Shown here one piece after another: positions 1 through 10,267 of a DNA stretch of 64,000 nt; within the stretch, counting starts at the first letter, position 1; the number at the start of each line of letters is the position of its first letter. The stretch is taken from positions 10,474,744-10,538,743 of the forward strand of contig OX637393.1 in assembly GCA_951799425.1 (NCBI GenBank). Reading direction: 5' to 3'. Below the pieces are notes generated by a model. It was not told the origin of the DNA and did no database searches. It saw only the letters and a program-made list of their open reading frames with translations. Made by a program: the position numbers and the translations under genes. This DNA comes from Ilex aquifolium (Eukaryota > Streptophyta > Magnoliopsida > Aquifoliales > Aquifoliaceae).

Positions 1-960
1 TAGAATAAATGGAAGAAGCTGAGTTTAATGAAGTGTAGTATATAAGGTTTGTCCTACATTTGAAGAAAGTAAAAAACTTGGTGAGTTAATATATATACTC
101 CTATCTTACTTCATAGGTTTGGCCCCAATGGTTACCTCACTTTTGTGAGCGGAGCGAGCACCTACACAACTTTGGCTATCACACATGTGCGCCGCCCACC
201 CGACCGCCTTGCCAGGACCCGGCCAAGCAAGTCTTGGGTCCAAAATATAGTATCTTTTTGGAGAAAATTTATTTGATGTGGTGCGGGTTATGAGTCAAAT
301 CAAACGGATCCGAATACGGATCGAACTTTTGCTTCCAACCAAATTTGAATTTGGCGCTAACCGAATTTTTAAATTTCCTATCCGTTAATAATTTGAAATT
401 GGCGCTAATTTTTCTCTGTGTCTGTTCACACTCCCGATATGTCTTTCCCTTTCATTACTATTCAAATTAACAGTGTGTCTATTCAATCTGAATAGATTCA
501 ATGAAGAGTGGTATCCCATGCCTCTTCAGGCAATTCGAACAAGCACTAATGCTCTATAAATATACTACCTTCAAGCTATTTCAAGATACGAAAAAAGGAT
601 AGTAGTCCTTGCATACTGTTGCATCATCTTTCTCTTTTTGTATTGTATTTATGTACGGTTCAAGTATAAAACACGAAGTTATGTTTGTTGGAGTCTTGAA
701 GATTGAAGTGTTGTATCTTCAAGAATGAAATTAATTTTATCTAGGGAGACAGTTGCTTATTAATCTTAAGTACCGAGAGGGAGCAAATCTGTCTTAAGAA
801 AACTGTGATTAAACAGAATTCGGATTATTTCTAGATTTTTGGATTCTTATTTCTATTAATGTTCCGCGTCACTATAAGTGAATTTATGTTTTATTTATTA
901 GTTTGCATATAACAATATACTTGGTGATTATAGATTTGTTGCATTAGTATTAATTTTGAT
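1..960 (+). repeat. LTR-like relic, probably copia type
   Basis: No gene is visible. A TATAAATA box lies at 555-562, followed by a transcript-like leader and a T-rich tail with motifs (for example a gagggagcaaat block near 777) that resemble the R/U5 part of plant copia LTRs. Neither edge is defined: the window starts inside it, no primer-binding site follows, and no second copy is present here. The LTR reading is inference from composition and layout, and it could equally be the promoter and leader of a lost gene. Confidence 0.3.
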
Positions 961-980
961 TATATATTTTGGATAACAAA

Positions 981-1130
981 TCAAAATTTAAGTAAGAGGT
1001 CACTTTGGGAAGGCCAACTCAAACCCACCCCTAGATTTTTGCTATTTGAGCAAAGAGTTTAAATTTTCGGATTGAAATTGGACAAAAATATCAAAACCTA
1101 ATTTAACTTGGGTTGGGGTCTCGGGTGTTT
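981..1130 (+). repeat. Dispersed repeat R1, copy A (SINE-free)
   Basis: About 150 bases that align by eye with 27233-27651: the block starting aatttaagtaagaggt, a gggaaggcca block, a tggacaaaaatatca block and a ggttggggtctcg block occur in the same order in both. This copy lacks the 250-base insertion found in the other, so it serves as the empty site for the SINE at 27305-27554. Family unknown. Confidence 0.6.
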
Positions 1131-2526
1131 GGCACCCAAGTCGAACTCGCACCAAATTAATGCATGGACTTTGGTAGAGCCCGATCAATTAAGACCAAAA
1201 AAATCAAAACCATGTAAGAAAGTAGGGTTAGCACACATTCAGCCCTTTTCGTTTCCGACTTGAGTAACGACGTGTATACAAAAATATTTACATTATTTTG
1301 CTTACCAAATGAATATGAGTTGTCTTATGAGATTGTCCTACGGGGAAAAAAAAAAACTAGGTGGACTTACTGATATAATAATCCGCATTGATTTGTTAAG
1401 TAAATTTTTAGTAGAATTTGGTAAGAGTAGCATTTCCCGTATTTCACATCTCACTGATAGCTTGTCCACTTTCTTATCTCCTCTTGCTCTCTTTTCAGGC
1501 TTTAAATTTGAATGAGCAAGAAATTTCATACCTCTAGTAATAGTGAAAATGATAGTGATTTTTTTTTTGGATTTAAATAACTTATTTAGCAAATTAGGTG
1601 CACTTTGCCTTCTGCAAAATGACCAAACTGTCATAGACCAATGATTGACTGACCGAAGGTATTCCAATGTTTAAGTTAGTAAAGGCTATGAAGTTAATAA
1701 AGAGATTAGTAGAGAAATAAGCGTGTACCTTTGACTTAAGTTTATCTTGTATTTATAAGAGTATATTTCGATTTTTTAGAACATAGGATCCAAGCTGGAA
1801 TAGAGTGGCACGCTTATGTTTTGGCCAAATATTCCCAAATTCGTGATTGAACCTTTCTATTTATTTTCTCATTAGTCGATTCATAATATGCACCTTTAAA
1901 ATAGTTCCTTACTAGTTGACTATTATAGCATTTGGTCGTTGTCGTTATTGTAGCTACCCTTTGCTCGGGTGGATCTAGTCGTTATCCTTTGAATTGCGGA
2001 ATGAAAATTCCAATCGGCCACTGATTCAATCAAGTCTCCCCTTGCACTTGATTGGTTTGTAATAACTGCTAGGGAGATTTGTAAATCGAACCGTCTGGTG
2101 GGGTGATTTTAATTCTGGTTGGCTAACTCCGTTATCTATTTGGTTGGACCACGTTTGTTCAGTTTGACTATCTTTGGCTCGGCTGGAGGCACTCTGCCTT
2201 AACCAAATTGTCCCTTCTCATTTTTATTGTGCGTCTCATGCCATGTGTCTTCGTTAAATGATCCAACCATGCACTTGAATCTTCTAAACCCCTTCGTATG
2301 CCCCCAAAACATGTTTACCACGTGGCAATCGCTGCTCTGCTGTAATAATATCCTTCACTAAATGCACTGTATCATTTCCAGCGAAAAGACATGTCATAAT
2401 GTTCTTTCATCATAAAAAAATAGTCACTTCAATTTTAAAAATTGCGTCATTCTAGCTTCTAGTGCATTCCTATTCTAGACTCCTCTCACTTTTCCTCTAT
2501 TACTTCCCCTATGAGGTTCTTTAACT
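1131..2526. other. Intergenic stretch without a supported gene
   Basis: Short reading frames here (for example about 1309-1667 on both strands) have no recognisable protein pattern and run through homopolymers. No RNA gene, terminal repeat or tandem array was seen. Confidence 0.5.
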
Positions 2527-2584
2527 CCAGAACATCTCTAACTCACTCTTTATTTTTTCTCTTTTAATTATTTTAATTAGTCAA

Positions 2585-4095
2585 CACTATAAGAATAAGG
2601 GTCTTTTGTGATAATGTTTTTACGATAGTTGTGTTTGCTGCTACAAAAGATGTGTTAGAGACAATTTTTTGTGGCTGTTGTGTTTACTGTCGCAAAAAAC
2701 GTATTTGTATTAATATTTTGTTAATATTTGTGACAGCTATTTTTTCTGCCGTAAATAGTGTCATAAACTCAAAAGAAATTTTTGTATTTGAGACAGTTGT
2801 TTTTCCTGCCCAAATAATATTTTATAAATTCAAAAGAATTTTTTATATTTATAACAACTATTTTTCCCATCGTATATAATATTTCATAAAACATTAAAAT
2901 ATTGTTTTAGATTAAAATCAGTTTATAGTTTCAAGAAGAAAAACTCTAAAAAAAAATTGTATTAGCCACAACTATTTTTCATGTTACAAGTAATATTTTA
3001 TAAAATTACGTAATTTTACATTAAAAGACAATTTCTAATTCAAAGAAAAAAAATTAAACTCTACAAAGTCAATTTTTTATATCAAAACTAGGGCTATCAA
3101 AATATGACACGACCCGTTAATACGACATAAAATTAGTGGGTTTGAGTTTTCCTTAAGCCACATGTTTAATAAATGAGTGGACTCGACATGATACGATTAT
3201 AAACGAATCAGGTATTGGTGAAACCAATTAGAAAAAATATATACGATATGACTCGTTCAGATACCATTTACATAATTGGACAAGTCGTTCAAAGAAATAT
3301 TGCATGACCCTCTATTGATGTATATTCTAATTTTTTTAGTTTTTTATTGTATATATGTATATAAATATCATTTCAGTATAGTAACAATAATTTTATGTTG
3401 TTTTTCAGATGTCATTGTGAGAATAGATAGTTTGTGAATGATGTTCAACTTTTTGTATTAATTTCTTGTACTCATAGATCGTTATGTTTTGTGAAAGTGC
3501 ATATTTTACATTTTATTTAACTCATGGGATTGTTTTTTTTTTTTTAGATGTGAAAATATTGCTATGTTTTTTGGAAATGCTTGTCATATTTATTTTTGTA
3601 TTTATCTATATATCGAATTAGGTAGTTGTATGGATACCAATGGGTCTTTGGTCCAATGATAATCTTTACCTTGTAAAAGTTTTGTCATCTTGAGGTCAAG
3701 GGTTCAAGCTCCCTTCTCCCCTCCCAAAAAAAAATAAAATTTGTACGGATGTGCACCTTTAAATTCATGTAATGGAAGTGTGTATATGCACAGGGTAAAT
3801 AACATTGGTGCCACAACAAAATCTTCTATTTTTTACGACAGTCAAATGTGGTATTTGAGGCAGCACTTTTGCCGCCGTGATAAAAGTAAAAGTGTCGGAT
3901 TTTTTGTGACAACTTATTTAAGACAGGGTCTTGCTGTCGTAAATACTATTTGAGACAGACCGTTACTACCGTAAAAATCTTTTGAGACTACATTTATTAT
4001 GGTGAGACAATGCCGCCACAAAAAGTATTTGTGACGGCAAATAAACATTTTATGACAACACTTTACTGCCGTAAAAACCATTTTTTCTTGTAGTG
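2585..4095. mobile_element. Non-autonomous CACTA (En/Spm-like) element, copy 1
   Basis: Begins CACTATAAGAATAAGGG and ends CTTGTAGTG, so the termini are inverted CACTA ends. It is flanked by a 3-base duplication, CAA (2582-2584 and 4096-4098), the size expected for this superfamily. The subterminal zones hold many short GACAGC/GCCGTCGTAAA-type motifs in both orientations, as is typical for transposase-binding regions. At 1511 bases it has no transposase; short open frames in it are by-products of the motif repeats. A second copy, alignable over most of its length, lies at 23770-25309. Confidence 0.85.
3637..3735 (+). mobile_element. SINE fragment inside CACTA copy 1
   Basis: Shows a tRNA-like A-box region (tggtccaatgataatc), a B-box-like gggttcaagctccc about 50 bases further on, and an A-rich tail at 3726-3735. 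This is the layout of a tRNA-derived SINE. The same sequence stands at the same place in the other CACTA copy (24828-24925), so it entered before the two copies separated. It resembles the SINE at 27305-27554 in its boxes. Confidence 0.6.
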
Positions 4096-4669
4096 CAAAC
4101 ACAAAAAACATTCTCCAACCCACTCTCTATTTCCCATTTCACCAAAAATGACTCTCCAAATGTGGAGAGCCATTTAGTCTCTCTAAATTCTCTCTCTACC
4201 TCTTTCTCTTTCTATCTCTCTCTATATACATATGTATTTCCTTTAAATTATTGGAAGTTAATGAAAGTTGGGTGAAGTAGTTAGTTAAAATAGAGAGTGT
4301 GGTTGGAGTGAATTTGTAAAAAAGACTAGCTAAAATAGGGAATATAATATTTAAATATATTTTGGTTAGCTATTTTAGAGAGCTGGGTTGAAGATGCTCT
4401 AAGCCCTCTATTTTCCCTTCATTTCTCGTTATTTCTTCATCTACAGTGTTCTTCTTTCATGGCTCCTTTAACAAAGGACGATGTCCCTTCCTTTAGGGTC
4501 AAGTATGGCTTTCCTAATGACCACGTCATCAGGGTTGTTGGGGAGGATGATCCCCTCAGAGGCTTTAGAGATTCCATTTCTCTTCAACAATATGATCAAA
4601 CTCGCTAGTGATAATAACTACTACTTCCAAGTTAGACAAAAGAAACTCTACCTAGTTACCCACCTCCTA

Positions 4670-5569
4670 TCTATATAATAAAGTAGCTTACAATTCAAAT
4701 TTCAAAAGATAAACAAAATGATTTTTGCTATTCGCGGTTGAGATCACTTTAAATTTTACTTTAAAGTTAATCTAACGGCTAACATTAACACCTTATATTT
4801 AATAGGAAAAATAGGTCTCTAAGGGTGTGTTTGGAATGATTTTTTAAAAGTACTTCTAGAAATTATTTTTCATAAGTACTTTAAAAAAAAAAAAATAGTG
4901 TTTGAAACCGTCCCACCACTACCTCTACCATCACCACTGCCGCCGCCACCACCACTACCACCGCCGCCACCACCACCACCACTGTCGCCGCCACCACCAC
5001 TACCACCACCACCACCGCCGCCGCCACCACCACTACCACCATTACCGCCACCGTCCCCACCGCCACCACCACCGTCGTCACCGCCGCCACCACCGTCTTC
5101 ACCACCACCACCGCCGCCGCCACCACCACAACCGCCTCCACCTTTACCGCCGCCCCCATCACCACCACCACCACCGCTACCACCATTACCGCCACCACCA
5201 CCACCCCCCCAACCACCACCTCCACCACCACCCCCCTACCATTGCCGCCGCCACCCCCACCGTCGCCGCCGCCACCGCCACCACCACCGTCGCCACCGTC
5301 AATACCATCATCATCACTCAAAATCCACCACCACCATCACCATTCCCACCCACTACTGCTACCACCACCACGGTCATCGCCGTACCCACCACAACCATCA
5401 CCGTCTCCCACCATCACCATTGTCACCCACCACCGCTCACCCTCACTACAATTGATGCTTAAATTTTTTTTATCTCTCCTTTATGTTTGCGATTTAATTT
5501 TGGGTGTGAATACAAATATGTTGATCTTTTTTTTATTACTCCGTGCCTTCAGGCACGGGAAATAACTAG
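4670..5569 (+). mobile_element. Non-autonomous Helitron, copy 1, with CCA minisatellite
   Basis: Begins TCTATATAATAAAG after a host A and ends CTAG before a host T, the A|T target used by Helitrons. A 3' hairpin (CCGTGCC-ttca-GGCACGG, 5541-5558) lies eight bases before the terminal CTAG. The interior from about 4910 to 5440 is an almost G-free (CCA/CCG)n array that yields artefactual polyproline and polyhistidine frames. No Rep/helicase is encoded. The termini are confirmed independently: removing exactly this segment rejoins the relic reading frame at 4669/5570. Confidence 0.9.
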
Positions 5570-6162
5570 TATTCCAATAAGGGAGAAGAAAATGAAATTT
5601 TGTTCATATGTGGGAAATGGGAGTAAGTACAGAAAGGGCAAACAACCAATTATAGATGCCTCTTCAAAGCGAACAACCAATTATAGATGCCTCTTCGAAG
5701 AGGTTCACCAGGTGATCTCAAAGGCTATCCTTTATATATTTTTCCTTTTGTATACTTTTTATTTTCTCTTTGACTCTCTTACCCTCTATTTGGTATGAGG
5801 GAATATTGGATGGATGGAAAGTGAAGGGAAAAAAAAGACTTTCCTTTGTTTGGTTGGGATAGAAAATGGAGAGGAAAGGAAAATAGGATAGAAAAGCTAT
5901 ACCTCCCGACCACCATTTATAAGCCGTCCAAATTTGGGCGGAAAATGGAAGGAAAAGTGTTGACAAATGATCACATTTATTAAATTTACTATAATACCCC
6001 TTAAAGGTGGCGACTGTTTTGAATGAACAAAATAAAATTGGTGGGGTTTACATTTTTTTTTTCAAGATAAGCCAACATAATGGTGGGACTTATGAAATAT
6101 TTTTATTCTTATGTTATACAGCCACTAGAGTGTTCATGTGATTTAAAATTTGTATTTTTTTT

Positions 6163-6929
6163 TGAAGGGGTTAGACCCCAGCGTTACACGTGTCCTAGCA
6201 TTAAATGTGCTCACGTGAGGTTGACAAGAATAAGCACGTGCTTGAGGATGAAGAACCCGCTATTGTACCTCATCCGAGCCGAGCTAATCAAAGGCTCGGT
6301 ATACAAGGCAATAGTTCTGCTTTCGAAATCATCAAGCCTATCCAAGTGTTCATCAGTGCAATGGAATAGCTCGGCTTGTACCAAGCCGAGTTCATGGATG
6401 AGATCGGCACGGCAAGAGAAGAGGTCGGTTGTGCCAAATCGAGCTCGCTAACGGATCGGCAAACATTGGAGATGCTCGGCATTAGATAAGCCCGACCTTC
6501 TCAAAAGCGGTGGATACAGAAAAATTTGCCTAAAATTTAGGTAATCAGATAAACGAGATCTGCGAGAATAAAGATATTCAGAGAAATTATTGGAGAAGAA
6601 TCAGAAACTTCTCAAACTCAAACACTGAAAGAAAGGAAGGTGTGCCACCTTGCCTCTGAATTAACGGAAACCCTAAGGGGAATACAAGCTATAAAAGGAA
6701 CGCGAGACCAAGGTGAAAAGGTACGCTGAACTCTCCTTGTCTTGGTGCAATTCATATCATTCCATTACTGACTTAAGCATCGGAGTGCCTTCGATCGAAG
6801 CACTTCGATCTTGGGCAGTTTGTTCGTTTTGCAGAAAGAGGGCTGGGAGATCAAGTTCAGAGATTATATCAGAAATCACAATTCCTAACTTCATATTGTC
6901 AGAGGTGATCCCTACTTTTTGCCTCTACA
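6163..6929 (+). repeat. 5' LTR of Tat element
   Basis: 767 bases from tgaaggggttagacccca to tttttgcctctaca. It matches 15672-16424 throughout. It contains a 14-base duplication around 6793 (cttcgatcgaagcacttcgatc) that the 3' LTR lacks, explaining the length difference. The promoter is the TATA box at 6690-6698. Confidence 0.93.
6690..6698 (+). promoter_or_regulatory. TATA box of the 5' LTR
   Basis: TATAAAAGG about 240 bases before the LTR end, in the position expected for the U3/R promoter that starts the genomic transcript. The same box is at 16199-16207 in the 3' LTR, where it could drive transcription out into the relic gene's exon 2. Confidence 0.7.
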
Positions 6930-6933
6930 TTTT

Positions 6934-6951
6934 TGGCGCCGTCTGTGGGAA
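6934..6951 (+). other. Primer-binding site of Tat element
   Basis: tggcgccgtctgtgggaa begins four bases after the LTR end. The TGGCGCCGTC start complements a tRNA 3' end ending GGCGCCA and is the form usual in Tat-type elements. The exact tRNA was not assigned. Confidence 0.8.
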
Positions 6952-6980
6952 AATCTTAATCTTTTGAACAAAAAGCTACA

Positions 6981-8305
6981 ATGTCAAGACTCAGAAGCGC
7001 AATTGGATCACCAAGAGGAAGTCCTCCCCTAGGCGATTCCAATCCTGCGTACGTTCCGTCTGACAGCAACGGGAGGTTGCATGCAGTCAGAACTCATCTG
7101 GGACCCCTGAAAGAGACGAAGCTTCTTCTGCAAGTTTCAAACCTTCGAAAAGCCGGAACCAGGGTGTTGAAGACCAAGGTGCTGAGGGGGAGAAACGCTC
7201 ATTAGCAAAGCTAATCCAATCGCTCCAGGACCGTTTGGATGCTCATGACAATCTCTTCAAAAATTCGTATGCTAGGGAAAAGGATCTGGTCAAGGAAAAC
7301 GAGGAGTTGAAAGCCAGGCTGAACGAGATGGCCAAAAAGGAGAAGCGCTCAAGAGAAGGCCGGTGTGAGAGCCCTGAGAGAAAGCCTAACCGTATCGCGA
7401 TAGCTGATGATGACAGATATCAATCGAAGAAGCCGAGGGTCCACGAGGTGGACGCGTGGAAACAGTATATTAACGATGAGCTCAACAGCCGTTTGAGGAG
7501 GCCAGAGCAAAGGACGGCTAGGGACCTAGCCAGGAGAGCAACAGGCGAGTATGGAGACGGATGGGAGTCATCTCCATTCACCGCATGGATTGAAAAGGGG
7601 CGAATTCCGAGCAAATTCACCGTCCCGAGCTTCAGACTGTACGATGGAAAGACAGATCCGTCCTCCCATATTAGACATTACAGACAGTTGATGACTGTCC
7701 ATAGAAGAAACGAACCGCTGTTGTGCACTATCTTCCCTAGCAGCCTTGGGGAGTCGGCCATGAAGTGGTTTGACAGCCTGCCGAGGGGAACAATTGATGG
7801 CTGGGCTCAGTTAGCCGAGCAATTCACGGCTCGATTCATCACCAGTAGCAAGCAGCCGAAAGATGTGGGAGCTTTGCTCACGTTGAAAAAAAGCAACACC
7901 GAGACACTGCGTGAATACGCTCATCGATACTGGGAGACAATGAACGAGGTCGAGGGATGCAATCCTGAAATTGCAGTTGCATCATACAAAATGGGATTAC
8001 CAAAGGAGAACCCTTTCTATCAGTCGCTTACCAGGAGGCCGGCAACAGACTTGGAAGAACTCATGGCGAGAATTGAGAAGTACGCCAAGGTCGATGACGA
8101 CCTGACCAGGGAAGTGCTGAAGGAGCAACCGAATAGGAGGCAGTTCGACCGAGAGAGGCAATCCGAGCCGAACAGAGAAGGAGGAAGGAAGACCGAAAAG
8201 GATGGCTTTCCCCAAAGGTCATCCTTCCTAGGGGTGAACACAGTGTTCAAGGAGCCTATTTACAAAATATTGGGTCAGATCAGAGAAAAGCCTTTTTTCA
8301 AATAG
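6981..8305 (+). pseudogene. gag: Tat gag (capsid/nucleocapsid), frameshifted
   Basis: Gag builds the particle in which the element's RNA is reverse transcribed. The first ATG at 6981 opens a short frame (MSRLRSAIGSPRG...) ending at 7205. The main gag frame is another one, open from about 7060 to 8305, so a frameshift lies between roughly 7050 and 7110. The main frame has a charged N-terminal coiled stretch, then a Retrotrans_gag domain (from FTVPSFRLYDGKTDP through SAMKWFDSLPRGTIDGW to REYAHRYWETMNEV). It ends at TAG 8303-8305, after which the same frame continues directly into the knuckle and protease. The stop is therefore either a disabling point mutation or a gag/pol boundary; its 3' context (ccg agc) is not a known readthrough motif. 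Confidence 0.85.
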
Positions 8306-9196
8306 CCGAGCAAGGTGATGGGAGACCCTTCTAAAAGGAACCCTAATGTTAGGTGTTCGTATCATAAGGACGTGGGCCATAAGACAGAAAACTGCCGAAA
8401 CTTGAAACAGCATTTGGAAGAGTTGGTGCAGGCTGGGCACCTCGCAGAGTTCATTGAGAGTGGGCGAAAGGCAGACGAAGGTAGGACAGAGCAAGCTGGG
8501 GACCACAACACCCCGACAGGGGTAATTGATGTGATCCACGCCGCAACTAACCCCCAGATGTCTACCAACAACTCTGCTCGGGCATACATTCAAAAGGCAG
8601 CAAAGGAAAGGGAGGTTTACGAGCTGAGAATGACACCAGAGGTCACCAACAAAAGAATCAGATTAGAAGGATCAGCCGAGGCGATATGTTTCACCGAGCA
8701 GGATTTGGTCGGCGTTCACCAGCCTCATAACGATGCCCTAGTCGTCACCCTTCGGATCGCAAACTTTGATGTCAAAAGAGTTCTGATCGATCCAGGGAGT
8801 TCTTCAGAGATAATGTATTGGGACTTGTTCCAGAAGCTCGGCCTCAAGAACCAAGATCTCAAGCCATCAAACACACAACTCATCGGCTTTAGCGGTAAAA
8901 CAGTACTTCCTAAAGGGAAGATCACGCTTCCTGCAAAAACAGGACCAGTTTGTGTGATGACCGAGTTCCTGGTAGTGGACACAGTCTCGGCATACAACGC
9001 GATAATGGGACGGTCCTGGCTGCATGAGATGAGGGCCGTGCCGTCAACGTACCACCAGATGCTAAGATTCCCGTCGGCTGATGGAATAGTGAACGTTCGA
9101 GGAGACCAGGTCAGTTCCAAGAACTGTCTTTTGACCTCGGTTAAGGCAAAGGATCCATGCCGAGAACTTAGCTCGGTGGAAGAAGATGAAAAATAG
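8306..9196 (+). pseudogene. pro: Tat zinc knuckle and aspartic protease
   Basis: Continues the gag frame. The CSYHKDVGHKTENC knuckle near 8359-8400 binds nucleic acid. A retropepsin-like domain carries its catalytic loop as LIDPGSSSEIM near 8788 (D-P-G-S where many proteases have D-T-G-S; a proline here is, as I recall, not rare in Tat elements) and a NAIMGRSWL motif near 8998. It would cleave the polyprotein in the particle. The frame closes at TAG 9194-9196, and the same frame resumes immediately as the RT region. The bases after this stop are CAATTA. Confidence 0.85.
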
Positions 9197-10267
9197 CAAT
9201 TAACTACCGACAGCCCGGTCAAACTCAATGACATAGCTGTCAAAGAAAGTCTTGAAGTACCTTTGCGAACCATCGAAGACCTGGCTAAAGTACCTTTAGA
9301 AAGGGATGGAGACCCGGAAAAGTATTTTATGGTGGGGGCAGCACTCAGTCCCGAGCAGAAGATAGAGTTGGTAGAACTGTTGCAGAGATATGCCGATGTA
9401 TTTGCATGGAATACTAATGATAAGCTTGGCGTACCTCCCGAGCTAGCATGTCATTATTTGAATATAAATCCGAGTTTCAAGCCGATCAGCCAGAAACTGA
9501 GGAGATCGTCGCCTCAGCACCAGGAGGCAGTAAAAGAAGAGGTGGCACGATTGCTGGAGTCCAAAACAATAAGAGAAGTTAAATACCCGACCTGGTTGTC
9601 AAACACAGTGGTGGTGAAGAAAAAAAATGGTAAGTGGAGGGTGTGCGTCGATTTTACAGATCTGAATAAAGCTTGTCCAAATGACAGTTTTCCACTGCCG
9701 AAGATAGATCAGATGGTGGATGCAACAGCGGGGCACGAGCAGATGAGTTTCCTGGACGCTTTCAGGGGATATCATCAGATCCCTCTCGCCGAGGAGGACC
9801 AGGAGAAAACTGCCTTCATAACCCCAGAAGGAACATATTGCTATAGAGTGATGCCATTCGGACTAAAGAACGCAGGAGCGACGTATCAGAGGTTAGTAAC
9901 CCGAATGTTTTCAAATATGCTTGGCCGTACTGTTGAGGTTTATATTGATGATATGGTAATTAAAAGTAAAAAGGACAGTACCCATTGTGCCGACCTCAAG
10001 GAGACCTTCGAGGTGCTCCGAAAGTATAACATGAAGTTGAATGCATCCAAGTGCGCGTTCGGTGTCGGCTCCGGGAAATTCATAGGATTTCTTGTTACAC
10101 ACCGCGGTATAGAAGTAAATCTCGAGCAGGTGAAGGCAATTACTGAATTACAATCACCTCGGACAGTTAAAGAAGTACAGAGACTCACAGGAATGGCTGC
10201 AGCACTTGGGAGATTCATTTCCCGAGCGTCTGACAAATGCAGACCCTTCTTTCAGTCCATTAAATGA
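9197..10267 (+). pseudogene. RT: Tat reverse transcriptase
   Basis: In frame with the protease, separated only by the TAG at 9194. The RT has all expected blocks: WLSNTVVVKKKNGKWRVCVD, FPLPKIDQMVD, MSFLDAFRGYHQIPL, YRVMPFGLKNAGATYQ and the catalytic VEVYIDDMVIKSK near 9936. The thumb/connection follows (GFLVTHRGIEVN, then RLTGMAAALGRFISR). It ends at TGA 10265-10267 within the connection, and the same frame goes on beyond. The catalytic aspartates (YIDD) are intact. It copies element RNA into DNA in the particle. Confidence 0.9.

Larger units (their letters stand above)
2527..4401. repeat. MITE-like inverted repeat split by a CACTA element
   Basis: The left end (about 2527-2560: agaacatctctaactcactc, then T-rich) is an imperfect inverted match to the right end (about 4368-4401, ending gaagatgctctaa). 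The reverse complement of the right end, agcatcttcaacccagctct, is the 'agcatctccaacc' signature common to plant PIF/Harbinger- or hAT-type MITEs. Removing the CACTA element at 2585-4095 brings the halves together as a unit of about 360 bases. Target duplications were not resolved. It ends about 60 bases before the start codon of the relic gene at 4459. Confidence 0.4.

Noticed and set aside
2631..2879. Hydrophobic 82-residue frame and its twin at 23817
   Set aside because: Lies in the subterminal motif repeats of the CACTA copies; no family pattern.
3637..3735. Possible tRNA gene
   Set aside because: Has A- and B-box-like blocks but no acceptor stem, and an A-tail; better explained as a SINE.
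4881..5565. Polyproline, polyhistidine and polyvaline open frames
   Set aside because: Products of the CCA/CCG minisatellite in the Helitron; several frames and both strands are open at once.
6080..6482. Frame repeated in both Tat LTRs (also 15724-15960)
   Set aside because: LTR sequence translated by chance; no known LTR protein.
8725..9273. 182-residue minus-strand frame
   Set aside because: Shadow of the protease region on the opposite strand, with no splice or domain support.
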